From: Rosa chinensis
Taxonomy: Eukaryota; Streptophyta; Magnoliopsida; Rosales; Rosaceae
Length of the DNA stretch: 64,000 nt
Direction: 5' to 3'
Assembly (NCBI RefSeq): GCF_002994745.2
Contig: NW_020126847.1
Coordinates: 1 to 64,000 of the forward strand
Shown here piece after piece: positions 1 through 11,983 of this stretch. Position 1 is the first letter of the stretch. Each line of letters begins with the position of its first letter. Below the pieces are notes generated by a model. That model made no database searches, had not been told where the DNA came from, and was given only the letters and a program-made list of their open reading frames with translations. A program made the translations under genes and the position numbers.

Positions 1-43
1 CAATCTGCTCTTTGTTGACATTTTTCAACAGCGTGGTTCGATA

Positions 44-388
44 TCATCGTGCTCTATGATTCCTTGAGCAACAGTATATATCATCAATGTGTATGGAAGA
101 TCTTTCTATCAACTCATACGTACTCTCATAATCCTTTGAGATTTCTTTGTTCTCTGGAATCATTTCAAACATCGGAGCGTCCTCCAGTATTGATTCATGG
201 ACATAACTATAATCAGAGACAATCTCATGAGAGGATTCTATACATTGATGATTGGTTTGTGCCTTACTCACCCTCTTCTTCCTTGGGTGAGTGTCAATCG
301 AACCAAGTGACCTCCCCCTCTTCCTTGGGGGCCACGGCCTCAACCACACCTCCACTAAGTGCGGTTGTAGTGCCTCTATCTGCGGCAT
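44..388 (-). pseudogene. copia pol linker segment between integrase and reverse transcriptase
   Basis: An open stretch of 114 codons containing the basic run KKRVSKAQTN and the acidic SSHEIVSDYSYVHES. The same segment occurs at 49969-50253 in the second copia element (QKRVNLAQND, SSHEINPDYGYV), just upstream of its reverse transcriptase. No catalytic residues are expected here. It is useful mainly as proof that the two elements belong to one lineage. Confidence 0.6.
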
Positions 389-999
389 CGTGCCCCTTGT
401 TGGGGACTTCTAACCTTGCAGGCACATTTGCAGCTGGTATATGTGATCTCGTCACTTTTACGATATCAGTAAACGCATCAGGCATCGAATCTGCTACGTT
501 CTGAAGATCGATTATTCTTTTCACTTCACTTTCACTTTATGAAGTGCGGGGATCAAGATGAGACAGAGTGGGGACAAACCACGACAATTCCTGTCGTTCC
601 CTTGGAAAATCCTTTTTCCTATCTCCCCCTAACGACGGGAAACTGTCTCATCAAAGTGACAATCCGCAAATTAGCGGTAGAGAGATCGCCTGTCAAGGTT
701 CCAAATAGCGTATAATTGTTGGGGATTCGTATCCAACATAAATACTTAATCGTCTCTGAGGACCCATTTTGGTGCGCTGTGGGGGCGCAATAGGCACATA
801 TACTGCTCAACCAAATATGCGTAAGTGTGAAGTGTCAGGCTCATATCCAGTTACCAACTGGTACGCAGAAAATGGTTGGCTAGCTGTGGGTCTTAAACGA
901 ATAAGTAAAGCTGCGTGCAATATTGCATAACCCCATGCAGATATAGGCAGGTTGGTGCGCATAACCAATGCCCTAGCACCATCTGTAGCCTTTTGATGG

Positions 1000-1500
1000 T
1001 GGCTTCTGCGAGACCATTTTGTGTATGCACATGGGGTACAGATGCTCTATATCGATCCAAATAGATATGCAATAATCATCAAATGCTTTTGATGTAAACT
1101 CTCCAGCATTATCAAGCCTTATAGACTTGATAGGGTGATCGGGTGGTGAGCCCTAAACGTATAATCTGTGCTAGGAGTATTGCAGCATTTCTTGTGGACA
1201 ATAAAACGACATGTGACCAGATTGTCGAAGCATCCACCAAACCATAAAATACTTGAATGGTCCGCATTCTGGATGGATAGGTCCACAGACATCTCTTTGT
1301 ATCCTTTGTAAGAATGGAATGTTTTGTTTTGTAGCTTTAGCATAGGAAGGTCTCGATCCTGTTTTTGCTAAAGAGCAGCTTTGCAAAATGAGTGATGTGC
1401 CTTTGAAATAGTCAATGAGGCATAATGGGAGGGAGGTAGTGCTTCTGGTACTTCAGAAGGCAATGACTGCATTTGAGCAATACTAGAACCGACACCTTGC
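1000..1500 (-). pseudogene. copia GAG-preintegrase and integrase core remnant
   Basis: Minus-strand frames give LAKTGSRPSYAKATKQN, then FLQRIQRDVCGPIHPECGPF and KYFMVWWMLRQSGHMSF. This matches the start of the copia integrase core, where the first catalytic Asp follows the conserved G-P-I block; here DVCGPIHP carries the expected D. Downstream, about 1020-1140, sits the strand of the integrase that normally reads LDNAGEFTS...DDYC; the plus strand there is compatible with that text. Stops and frameshifts split the domain, so it cannot be active. Confidence 0.7.
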
Positions 1501-2574
1501 AGTGTGGTGGATTTTTCTCCAATTTTCACTTGAAAGAAGGGATGTCCGTGTGAGTTCTTTTAAAAATACGGATCATCATGTCATGACCTCAGTGCCATAG
1601 GCGGTCATGCAAAAGCCTGTATGAGTCAGGGTCCCACATTTCATTGTTGGTGACAATATAGGATTCAATGATCCAAATCGTAGTGAGGTACAGTCCACTA
1701 GATTGACTCATAAGTTTCTCTAAAATGTGTTTCCTTCCACATTCATTAGAGTTAATATCAAGGTATTCAGTTCCATTCTCACGGTGTGTTTTACTGATAA
1801 CCATTGGCACAAATATCTTTGAAACTTAACAAGGTTCGATTAGCTCTTGGTGCATATAGAGTGTCTGTGACTTGAAATGTTGCGCCATTAGGCAGCAAAA
1901 ATTTGGCAGTTCCTCGCCATTTTATTAGTTTTGATAATCCAATCATCGTAGTCACAGAGGAATTATAGGCTATTAGTTCAATGAATAATTACCTATTTCT
2001 TAATATTGTGTGGGTAGTCCCACTATCATCTTAGCACTCAAGTTCTCCTCCATTCATTCCTACAAATAAATGGGAGGTATTTAGAAAATATAGCTCATAT
2101 TCTTTAGAGTATTTCTATTTGCGTAGAATGGTATTCTTTTCATTCTAATAATTTTTCTCTAGATGTATTGCTTTACATCTTTATAGTGCTATGTCGAACC
2201 ATGTAAATATGTGTATAGAAAATAAATTTGAATAAATTCAGTGCTTCAGAATAAAATTCGAAATTTATTAATAAGCCAACGATAATCAAATCAAGGTCTT
2301 GTTCAGAAATCTTATTCATCAATCCATGATTGAAAATAAACTTTAAGACCAAACAATAGTCTAAAAAAATGAGGCATTATGCCTTCACAACTGTCTTTGG
2401 AAAATAAAATGAATAAAGCAGATCAGTCAAGATTGAGAGCATCCATTGACTTAGCAAGTTCCTCTTTGCCATTGGAGTCTGCAACTGTAAGGTTGACGTC
2501 TAGGTCATGACCTCCTTCTTCCATATAGTGAGCCACTTGTTCTTTAGACTCTCTATACCTCTTGTAATTGGCTG

Positions 2575-2916
2575 CTACTCTGTTGTTTGCTTGGCACTTC
2601 TTGTACCAATGCCCAATGAATCCACACCTTTAGCATGGTTCATTGTCAACTCTTTCCTTTGGCATCTTGTTTCCATGATCCCCATGTCCCTTTCCATGTC
2701 GTGCATTGTTGCCACGTGGGTAGGGATCACATGTCTAAACCCCCTTGCATTGGAGTTATTTCCACCTTTCATTTTTCCATAATTAGCCTCGGGAATTTTC
2801 TTTGTCCCAGTGGGCCTGGTATTGTTATTCAAGAGAATCTTATTTTGTCTCTCAGCCACTTGCAATAGGCTTATCAACTTATTGAAGGTTGTGATTCTTT
2901 TGTTGTCATAATCCAA
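2575..2916 (-). pseudogene. copia gag C-terminal region with interrupted CCHC zinc knuckle
   Basis: At about 2597-2635 one minus-strand frame reads C-stop-R-C-G-F-I-G-H-W-Y-K-K-C. That is a perfect CX2CX4HX4C retroviral-type zinc knuckle with a stop codon in the second position. The knuckle binds the element RNA during packaging in active copies. The flanking 113-codon open frame is a different frame of the same gag tail. One substitution therefore separates an ideal motif from the present form. Confidence 0.75.
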
Positions 2917-2943
2917 CTGATACTGGTTCGCTAGTATAAAAGC

Positions 2944-3396
2944 TTAATTAGGAAAGGTGGTAAGAGTCTTGTAGATCATATCATCTTCTGTGATTTCCCT
3001 TCCACAGAAATTGAGACGTGCCTTTAAGCGCAACATGTCCTTGTTGAAGTCATTGACCTTTTTATAGTCAAGCAAGCAGATTCCATTACACTGAACAGCC
3101 AGTCCTGGGAGCAAAGTATCGTGAATGTTCCCAAAACGTCCTTTAAGGGCATCCCATAGTGCTTTGGGTGTCTTCAACTGAAGGTACTCCCAGCGTAGGC
3201 TAGGATCAATATGTCGCCTCAGAAAAATTAAGGCATCTGCTTTCACCTTATTAGATAGTTCATCATCTTTGGGATCAGTAATGGTGGCAGCGTAGTCTTT
3301 TGCCACAAAGGCAGTTTCCATATCGGAAACCCAACGATGGTACTCAAGTCCTTCTGAGTCCAAGATGTCAAACTCAGGTCGAGTTGGATCAGCCAT
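2944..3396 (-). pseudogene. copia Gag (UBN2/gag-polypeptide family) N-terminal part
   Basis: A 150-codon open frame starting MADPTRPEFDILDSEGLEYH. It contains the family landmarks YHRWVSDMETAF, AKDYAATI, ALIFLRRHIDPSLRWEYLQ, LWDALKGRFGN and FNKDMLRLKARLNFCG, the usual sequence of the plant copia gag capsid-like domain. It ends at TLTTFPN where the family normally continues (P-E-Y-V...), so the stop is premature. The ATG at 3396 is the natural gag start, as the leader and LTR lie immediately upstream. This is the best preserved part of the element. Confidence 0.85.
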
Positions 3397-3464
3397 CTAC
3401 ATAAAACAAGAGAGAAGATATAAATTACGCAGTCATAAAGACATCCACGTAAATTATTTTCCAA

Positions 3465-4518
3465 AAATATGAATTAGATTTCAAGACCAAGATTCGTAAT
3501 GGTCACACATTTTTTTTTTTTGATGCTATGTGAAAATATTGGTTTCAAAAAATAAAACAATCCTAGCACACGCGCGTGTTGATGCAGGCATGTGTAGCGA
3601 TGTTTTTGAGTTTCAGAAAACTGGGCCGCTTCCTTTTCATTTCAACAGTAGGCCACGGGCCTTGTTCTTTTTTCTTTGGACCGGCTATTACTTTGGGCCG
3701 GATCACCTCTTATTGTTTTTTTTTTCTTTTCTCTTTTATTCTTCTTTTCTCTCTTCTTTTATTTCTGTTTTTTTTTTGGGCCTGTTTCTTTCTCTCTTTT
3801 TTTTATCTGGGCCGGGTCTCTTTGAGCCTTTTTTTTTCTTTTCTGGGCCACAAGGCCTGTTTCTTCTTCTTTTTTTTTTTTTTGTTTTTTTTTGGATGTC
3901 TGGGCCGCAGGGCTTGCTTTTTTTTTTTTTATTTGGCCGGGTCCCTTTTCATTGGGCCGAGTTTTTTTTTTCTTTTTCCTTCCTCTTCTTCACGTCTTCT
4001 TCCTCCTTCTGCTCTTCTTCCTTCTGGTTTGCAGACAACCACAGTTGACTACGTGAGGCTTCGCTGCAGGATGATCGAACGCCGGGGCTGCTGGGTGTCG
4101 CTTTGCTGGCAGCAGCGATGGGAATTGCAGATGGGTGCGGTCAGCAATTGGCTGGGTGACCCCATCGTCGGATGAGCAGCGACAGCGCTGGGGCAGATGG
4201 GAGACGGGGTCTGCGCGGGGCAGGGCTGGGCTGCGCAGGTGAGGCCCGTGTAGGCTAGGGTATTGCCGGTTGTGAAGCTTCTCGGCCAGGGAGGGCTGCT
4301 GCAGGTGACAAGGCTGGAGGGTGGGCCGATCTGGGAAAAATCCTAAGAGGGGGAGGCCGATCTGGGCAAGAGGGGAAAAAAATCCTTTTTTTTTTTTTGA
4401 TTGTTGGTGGCGGCAGAAACAGAAGAAAAATATTTTTCTTCTAGGGTTTGTTTCTTTTCGTCAAAAAGAAAACTAGAAAATTAAGATTTTTTCTATTAGC
4501 TATTTGATCTGAGCGTGC
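3465..4518 (-). other. copia 5' leader, low-complexity purine-rich on the minus strand
   Basis: Between gag and the LTR the plus strand is a long T/C-rich tract (3710-4020) with repeated gggcc blocks, then a G-rich stretch to 4330. The long phenylalanine-rich open frames on the plus strand here are a by-product of this composition. I see no gene. The block is about 1 kb, long for a copia leader, and may include an older insertion. Confidence 0.5.
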
Positions 4519-4719
4519 TGATAACGTGTAAAAGTAAAAATGGGATTGGAATGGTCTACTCATTTCATTCATAACCCCTTTATATAGGGATAAGATTACA
4601 ACGGAAATATCAATTAAATTTATGATACTAAATGCTGATTGAGCTGTGATTTGTAATTGCTTGATTCTCTCTTCGTCTGTTTCTTTGACGAAGGCACATA
4701 ATGTGTTTTTCCTTTAACA
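4519..4719 (-). repeat. 5' LTR of the left copia element
   Basis: A 201-bp segment with TG...CA ends (plus strand tgataacgtg at 4519, cctttaaca ending at 4719). On the minus strand it contains a TATA-like CTATATAAAGG (about 4575-4590) at a position suited to a promoter. It is immediately followed, towards gag, by GCACGCTCAGATC, the usual start of a copia leader. The partner 3' LTR is outside the window, so the borders rest on end motifs and position. Confidence 0.6.
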
Positions 4720-5094
4720 CAAATACTAAATTTACTCACTAAACCACACTAAACTTCCTCAAATAACCTCACTCATATAATTTGCAAACAAATTATTATC
4801 TTTAAAATAAAAAAATTTAGTCATTTCAATGATTTAATCACTCTATAAATGTTAACTAAATATACATTTCTTAATCAAACTTGAGTTTCAAAAATTAATG
4901 TCGAATCAATAAGAAAATGCCATGAACTATTATGTTTTTTTTTTTTTTCTATTTTAGCTGTGCAAAAAAAAAATGAAGAAATCATTTGTTTTTATTCTAA
5001 AAAAAAATCATTCATTTTTTAATGTTTATTCTTTTTCCTGTATTTTTTTGTACCACATGATTAATTATTTAAATATTATTATTATTATTATTAT

Positions 5095-5133
<39 letters not shown>

Positions 5134-5640
5134 TAATGGATTGACTTAGATTTAGGTCATAAATTATAAGAGGAATTATTTTGTTTTCCCTCACCAATAT
5201 GCGTTCAACATATATATCATACATTTTTATGTCACATGATCTTAATACATTTTTATATATTTTATTCTTATTAAATATATATGAATACTTTAATGAGTAT
5301 GCAGTGAACTTGGAAAATGAAAATAGGTAAGGAAAATAATAAGGAATACAATCTAATATTATTGAATTGGAAAGTCTACATAAAATAAATGTAATATTTT
5401 TTGGTATAATTATTGTCCTTAATAGTCATTTTATAGTATGTTATATATGTCATTTAATAATTTATTATATAGTGAGGTCAAGTGAGCAGATTTGGAGGTC
5501 CCAATAGAAACTCTCTAATATTAATGAAGTTTCAGAAAAAAAAAAATCAACAGAAGGGCCTTAAAAATAAAAAAATCATTATTTGTAATACTTTTGTCAA
5601 TGTGTGGTAGGCGTCCAAGTAAGGGTCATAACCAAGTCAA
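4720..5640. other. AT-rich intergenic stretch
   Basis: Very AT-rich, with no convincing coding frame. It includes an (ATT)n run followed by about 30 T residues (5075-5126). Confidence 0.5.
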
Positions 5641-6009
5641 AAGGAACAAATCAAAGGAAAAAATACAATATTTTTTTTTCTTCGTATTTTTGACGGTGAC
5701 TGTTTTGGTTGAAAATATTGCATGTATTTTCCAACGAAAAAAAATCTTAACAGAAAATGACCCATTATTTTTTAATGATATCAAGCGTGGTCAGAAAAGT
5801 AATTAGCGGGAAGGTTTTCCGCTAAAGTAACATTATTTTTGACCTAAATCTATACTTTTTCTGAGAGATCGTTGGCCGTCAGAAATGATGGTCATTCCAA
5901 AAACATATTTCAGACGGACAATAATTTATGTCGGAAATAATTTTACTTCCAACCAAAATTAGTTTCCATCGGAAAAATTTGGTCGAAAAGGACCATTCTT
6001 TTTGTAGTG
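5640..6009. mobile_element. CACTA-like transposon terminus (right end)
   Basis: The segment ends ttctttttgtagtg at 6009, the reverse complement of CACTACAAAAAGAA, a canonical CACTA/En-Spm end. Inward lie several degenerate inverted copies of a ggtcgaaaa / ttttccgac-type subterminal motif (about 5690-5990), also typical of the superfamily. I could not find the matching left end, so the element is probably truncated or non-autonomous. No transposase is visible. Confidence 0.5.
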
Positions 6010-6750
6010 AGTATCGAGCATGTGTTATCGAATTTACGTGCATATAAATTGAAACTAGGTAGAAGAAAACACCAGCAAAACTGAAAACAGTAATCCTTCA
6101 GATAAAATTCGGAAAGAAAATTGAAACATTTTAATAGCGCATTATTAATTGGTACGATGAATTTAGAGAGGAGCTATTGGGAGAGCTGACATTTAACTAA
6201 GAAAAGAAACCTTGGAATGGTCGATGGCTAGAGTTGAAGAGTCTCCTGCTGCATGGAGGAGCAGAGCTTGAAGTTTGGGTGAAGACTTGAAGCTCCTCTC
6301 CCCTGCTTTTATATTAGGGAACTCTCCCTTTTTTTTTATTTAAGAAACCTGGGTTTCCTTGCTTGACTTTTTCAATATATAAATTTAATTAAACATTACC
6401 GGATTTTCTTAGACAAACGCGGTAAGGCACAAGGTCCATTCTCGATCCTGAAGGAGACACTGTAGTTGTATACACACTATGTACAACAAATGTTAGAAAG
6501 TTACATCAGTAGGAAGACTAAGCAAGTGGTTGCTAATTAAATTGGTGAAGTGTCGAAGTCCTTTCGATCTGGAGTCTTCTTCGACTCTTTGGTATTGAAC
6601 GTACAAGTCTTCAACATTGTACACGGTGATGTGTGATCTTCACAATAGGGTTCGAACGTAGGCTAAGTCTTCCCAAATCGAGCCAGTTTCTAGATTTCCT
6701 AGACTTTTTAACGTTGGATCTTTTTTCCATCACAAAACACAGTTAAAGAG
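6010..6750. other. intergenic, no gene seen
   Basis: No coding frame of note. On the minus strand a TATA-like ATATAAAAGCAGG (about 6305-6320) is followed by a pyrimidine/purine-mixed leader, but no reading frame of useful length follows it, so no promoter call is made. Confidence 0.4.
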
Positions 6751-7400
6751 GAATCCTTCATTCTGTTTCTTTGATTCCCCGAATCAAAATTAACAGGCAC
6801 TCGGGACTTCGTCTTCCCCAGATGACTGGGAATTAGCTAGTCTGCTCCCCAATATGCCTTGAAAGGACATGACTTTAATATAACAATCCCCACCACCAAT
6901 TTTCACTAGTATAGATGCATGCAATTAGCTATGTTCATCGGTCTGATACAAAATTAATATAACAGGCTTACAGGCACTTGGGTCTTCGTCTTCCTAGTTG
7001 GCTAGGACTCAGTCAGCAAATTGTTCATAAATTAATACATCAATATAGGTGGAATAATTATTACAAATAGAATAAAAATTACAGATTTTACATCAATCGT
7101 TGTGGGTTGCGGTAAAATGCATAATTATTGAAGTAATCATTTTATTAATTTTAAAAATATAAAATTTTACCACTATCACAACAAATTTATTGTCACACTT
7201 ATTAAATTGTCCATAAATTAATAAATTGGTTGTAGGTACCAGGGTGAAAAATTCTCAATGGTTATGTTACACAGATATAGAGGAATCTTTTATTCTATTT
7301 CTTTGATTCCTCGTTCAAAGCAAAAATTAACAGGCACTTGGGTCTTCGTCTTCCCAGTTGGCTGGGACTTGGGCTCAGTTTGGCCCCGAGAAGCTACTTA
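6750..7400. repeat. dispersed repeat with recurring gtcttcgtcttcc block
   Basis: The phrase aacaggcacttgggtcttcg and its variants occur near 6795, 6970 and 7330. The surrounding sequence (about 6890-7250) matches 55310-55620, and 7250-7400 plus 6820-6900 match 57690-57930. It is therefore one repeat family present twice in the window; the second copy is split by the MULE at 55648. Class unknown; no coding capacity. Confidence 0.6.
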
Positions 7401-7439
7401 GATAAGCTGCTCATACCTTTCTTCTTTTTTCAAGAAACT

Positions 7440-8032
7440 AGTTAATAATGTCTCCAAAAACATGATACAAGTACATTTATTTTTTATTATTTCTAACCTA
7501 ATTTTAATTTGGTGTGGATTTAAAATTACTTGCTCAGTTATTAATTTCAAAATTAAAAATCAAACTTTATTGTTGATTACTTATGTCATACTTTTAGAAA
7601 ATTAAGTTCACAGTCGTCAAGTCTACTATTAATTTTAACCTTAAGTTTTGGGAAGTGGTCCCTAAAGAAAAGTGTTGGTCTTTCACAAGTCGTTTTAATC
7701 GCTTTAGGAGCGAGTAGCACACTAATTTCATCATCCGAACTGATCAACTGACTGTTGCACCTCTTCGTTAAATGCAAGCACGGCATTTGGGGCCAACACG
7801 AATTTTAGAATAAACATTAAATATTTTATCTTGGATGAAAGAATAAATATGAAAATTTCATATGATCTTTACTTATTTATACACAAACTTAGGACAAAGG
7901 TCAATATGGGTAAATCCCGGCTAGATATTCTTTTAGTCATATGTAGTTTTTCATCAACGAGAGAGCAGGCAATCGAAATTTTGGGAAAGTGATGTAGCTA
8001 GATTTATCCAATAGTTGCTTACAGCTCTGTTC
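7440..8032 (-). other. 3' flank of LACS copy A, duplicated downstream of LACS copy C
   Basis: About 7440-7620 matches 21905-22065, and about 7850-8032 matches 22120-22285, both lying just 3' of a LACS copy. The duplication unit therefore included downstream DNA. Confidence 0.65.
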
Positions 8033-11000
8033 TTATACTTTTCCACCCTTTGCTTCATTATAAAGTTTATCAACCCGCTCCTGCAGATGATATAATTCAA
8101 CATACATATTTAGGATTAACTCATCAAAGTTCCAACCTTTTCTTATCCAAGTAGAAATCATACCTTGTAATATTTGAGTACTTGCGGTCTTTTCAGTTTG
8201 AAAATTGGGAGTCATGAGATCCCTCTCTATGTCAAAGGGGTTTGGTTCCAAATGAACTGCTTTTAACAACTCAAACCCTCGAAGCTGCAACATAAATGTA
8301 AGTCATGAGCACATATCATGAAACAGAGATGAGCACTACTTCCTGTTTCAACCCTTACTATGAGCTCATCCAAAATGACATCTGTTTTACCAGTGTATAT
8401 ACAATCATAAACTCGAGGAACCACACAAAACATAGTAGGCTTTAGTTCCTGAATGTCGTCCAGTAAAAACCTGACATCCTGCAAGTCCAACGGCAATCAC
8501 ATTGCAGATGTTGAAGTTGGTAAGTAAGGAAGAGATGTTGAAGTTGTTGAACCACACAAAACAGATGTTGAAGTTGGTAAGTAAGGAAGAGAATACCAAT
8601 CAAGTTGGTAAGTTGTAGATGCAATAGCTCTCTATTATTTGGTCAATATATGGGCCAACGGGAGAAACGGAAAAATATGAATTTAGATGCAATAGCTCTG
8701 GTCATATATATGGGCCAACGGGAGAAACGAAAAATATGAATCTTCCTCTGTACACTGTAGAATTTATTTTATGTCAGTAGTCAATATTATTGCCTTCAGG
8801 GAGATGTCAAATTGTTAATTGAGTTCAGTAACTCAACTTCATGAAAAATATAATCCTTAACCATCTATTGATCATAATTCAACAGAGTTACTTTGGAAAA
8901 AATATGAACTATAAAATAAATCTGCCAGTAAGCACCTTTCAGAGGATGACTACTCAAAATTGTATAAGTAACCTCAGTTTAATTAGTTCGTAGAAATCTG
9001 TAATTTGATGGCCAACCACAAAGCTTTCAGCATAATTTGATCTAATATGGATCCAACTTCTGTCAAAATGAAAGTATAAATTTCCCCTAGTTGAGGGTTA
9101 CGATACAACCCCAACTTTTATTAATCATGTCTTGGCAATAGCAACACATCTTGAAGATGTTACAATAAACTATAACTGCTCGCTAAATTGGATTGCATCC
9201 ACATGATTTAAACTTTTGTCAAGGCATAAATAGCATTTTAAACAGGCACCGCATATATGTATGGAAACAGAATAAGGATCGCTATTTTAATTTAAGAATG
9301 AGGAAATAATTTCATATTGATAATGCTACAAAATCCAAAACAAAAATGGCCTTTGTATTGGGCTTTCCATGACCAAAACATGTTCTCTGCAAGTTTATTT
9401 GCCTCGGACATATAAACGAGGTACATTTATGCTTCCAAAATGTGCAATAAACCAAACATAGGTACAGGACTTGGTGAAAATTAATCACCAGATTGCACCC
9501 CAAACAACTCATGACAAGTTACAGAAGTTATTCTGCCTTTTTTTTTTTTTAGGGAGGCAGAATAAGCATTAATTCAGAAACATCAAGATAGAATATATTA
9601 AAAAGCTAAAAAATGGAAGATGTTAACTGTGTGAATTTATTTATCATTCTATCTTTTAGGAAAAGTATATGGTCTGTTGACAATACTTCTGACATTAATG
9701 CTGCATTAGTAACGATTAAGCCTTTTGGTTCTCTAGTTGTTCCACTTCTACACATTATTGTGCAAACAGCAGTCCTCTGTTTTAGAGGTAGTTCATAATC
9801 TGAATTTCCCTGAGAAAATGAAAGATAATAGATGATTTTATATTGTTGAAAGTTAATGGCCAATCCTTTACTAAAAGCAAGAACTTGTATGAGAAAACAG
9901 TGTTGAGAAGTTACCAACTGAAAGAATTCCTCCCACGAAAAGCAAGATACCCCCAGTTCTTCTGCTTCCTTCTTTGAGTGCTAGAAACATTTGTGAACAT
10001 TTGTGAAGCTGACAATTGCTGAACAACGCAGATGTATACCTTAGATACAATCCAAACAACTTGGACCTCAAATTTGAAGTATTTAATGAAATAGTATATG
10101 ACCTACTTTTTAAAGGCGTAGAACAGTTTGGAAGGCATGGTATAATCTGCAGAAAGAACTACCATGTAAGGATCTTAGAAAGCAAGAAAAGGAGAGGGAA
10201 ATAAATTTTATATAAACGGAGTGCATATTAGGAAAGGAATAAGATTAACCATCAAGCACACAAGGCAAGTTGGACTTTGTAATTCTACCATGTTTACTAC
10301 AAAATTGGATTATGAATGTTCTAGCACCAAAATATAAAATATCAGTGGCTTCAAAGTTCAAACATATATCCAGTTATGATAATGAGATAAGAGTTTGGAA
10401 AATAACTCACATCAGGGATTTTGTTCTCTTGAACAAAAGCTATTGGAACTTCAGCATGGTTGATGATGAACTCAACTGCATTAGCACCTGCAACATAAAC
10501 CATGAAATGTCAATCAAATAAATTTGAAGGGAAACTGAAAATGCACCTTTCGATTTTCTCCCTAGATCCCCCACCACTTAATTTCCCAAAACTTCCCCTT
10601 ATACCTGTAGAATTCAAAAACTGTTTGGCATGTTTGCCGGTTGGCCACTGAACTTTTGTTGTGGCTAGCTAGCAAACACTTGGTACCGTTCAGTAGTTTC
10701 CAACAGAACTATTTAAGTTGTTGCGAAGAGGCTGATAGGCAACTACCAAGCATTCAGTAGCGAGCCACTGAACACAGCTTAATCCAGATTTATAAACAAC
10801 GGTGAAGTGGTAGAATTTGATAAAGGAAAAAGTTAAGACAAATTAGAATTTCCCTTCAATTAATCAAACTCGACCACCATCATTGAAGTTCACTATCTGC
10901 CACTGGAAAATGATAGCGCAAAGAATTCTTGAAAAAGAAAAGGAAGCATACCAAGGGTGTCATAAAGTGGAACATATGTAATGGCATGGCTGTTACACGC

Positions 11001-11308
11001 CTGTAACAAAAATAAATAATAAATAAATAAAATAAAATAAATAAAAAACAAACCAAACATAAGCATAAGGCTAAAAAGTCACAATTTTCTAGAAAGATTC
11101 AGTCCCCAATATCAGATTCAATTGTTCAATGTGACAAAAATGGGCTCTCAACAGTTAATATAGCATTTCTTCATTTAAGTGTCTTGCATAATATGCTCAA
11201 ATATGAAACAAAGAATCACAGTATTATTATTACCTCCATTGCAATAATCCATCCGGGGGCGGGGGCGGGGGTTGAATTTGAGCCATATAATATACCACAA
11301 CAATCTCC
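8033..11308 (-). pseudogene. long-chain acyl-CoA synthetase pseudogene, copy A
   Basis: LACS enzymes activate free fatty acids to acyl-CoA with ATP. Exons read from right to left: 11234-11308 (IYGSN...GWIIAME), 10952-11000 (ACNSHAITYVPLYDTLG), about 10412-10485 (GANAVEFIINHAEVPIAF), about 9920-9990 (EAEELGVSCFSWEEFFQ), about 9670-9809 with the AMP-binding P-loop, 8391-8478 (DVRFLLDDIQELKPTMFC), 8164-8284 (LRGFELLKAVHLEPNPF) and 8033-8080 (ERVDKLYNEAKGGKV stop). Splice sites are mostly kept. Defects: the P-loop reads RSGTTREPKG instead of TSGTTGEPKG; a one-base insertion shifts frame in the penultimate exon; the exons between DVRF and LRGF are deleted; a GC-rich insertion sits in the first exon; N-terminal exons are missing. 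Confidence 0.88.
11255..11271. repeat. GGGGGC hexanucleotide run inside a LACS exon
   Basis: gggggc repeated nearly three times, placed in the LACS copy A exon where copy C has plain cccaatgg. It replaces the P-E/Q of the conserved CPEW/FPQW motif by a short TPAPAPG-type run. Confidence 0.8.
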
Positions 11309-11983
11309 CTGCAAGGATCAAAACATATAAAAATCTAATCTTTTTTCCTTTTGTTTACAAATCTGCAGGCATAAGTGCATAACAAAACTTTAATGTGCAA
11401 TCTTATACACATAGCCTTAAACCTTCCGACAAACATATAATGACCACTTCTTTCAAATCGCAAGGACAATATAGTGACACGACAAAACAATGCACCTATC
11501 ACTTCTGCATTCACCGAAATCTATCTTGTATACTTTTTCAAACAGAAAAACATCAGCAGCAGAAAATTAACTAATAGCTCAAGCATACACGGCTGAGTCT
11601 ATTTAAGCATACCAGCCAAGGGGCCAAGAAGAAGCAGATTCTAATATGTCATACAGACTCCTACAGTTCAATGTCCCAAAAGGAAACTAAATCAGTGAAC
11701 TTGATACATATACTACTACCCGTGCTAGTGACAACAACCAGGAATAACGGTTCATAACACTACATTTAAACATTACTTGACCATATATATGCAAAATAAC
11801 ATAAATCCACTCCATTCTTCAGCATTTAGTGGTCTTCAGTCCCAGCAACTTTCATAATAAGATACTCAATCTCCCAGTTTCAACAAAAAACAAAGCATCA
11901 GAGACTGAGGACATCAGAGAAACTCATGCATTTTATAATTGATTCAACCAAATTGAAGCTACGACAGATGATGGAAAACAAAC

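Larger units (their letters stand above)
1..4719 (-). mobile_element. Ty1/copia LTR retrotransposon, left part outside window
   Basis: Read on the minus strand, the order is 5' LTR (4519-4719), a purine-rich leader (about 3465-4518), gag (2944-3396), a CCHC zinc knuckle (about 2597-2635), and GAG-preintegrase/integrase remains (about 1000-1500), followed by the linker that precedes reverse transcriptase (44-388). Reverse transcriptase and the 3' LTR must lie left of base 1. The order protease-integrase before reverse transcriptase is diagnostic of copia. Frames are broken repeatedly, so the copy is dead. The stretch 1 to about 1900 is clearly related to 49900-53400, so the two copia elements here share a pol lineage. 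Confidence 0.85.

Noticed and set aside
3530..4175. Two long plus-strand open frames rich in Phe, Ser and Leu
   Set aside because: They arise from a T-rich low-complexity tract in the copia leader and have no family resemblance.
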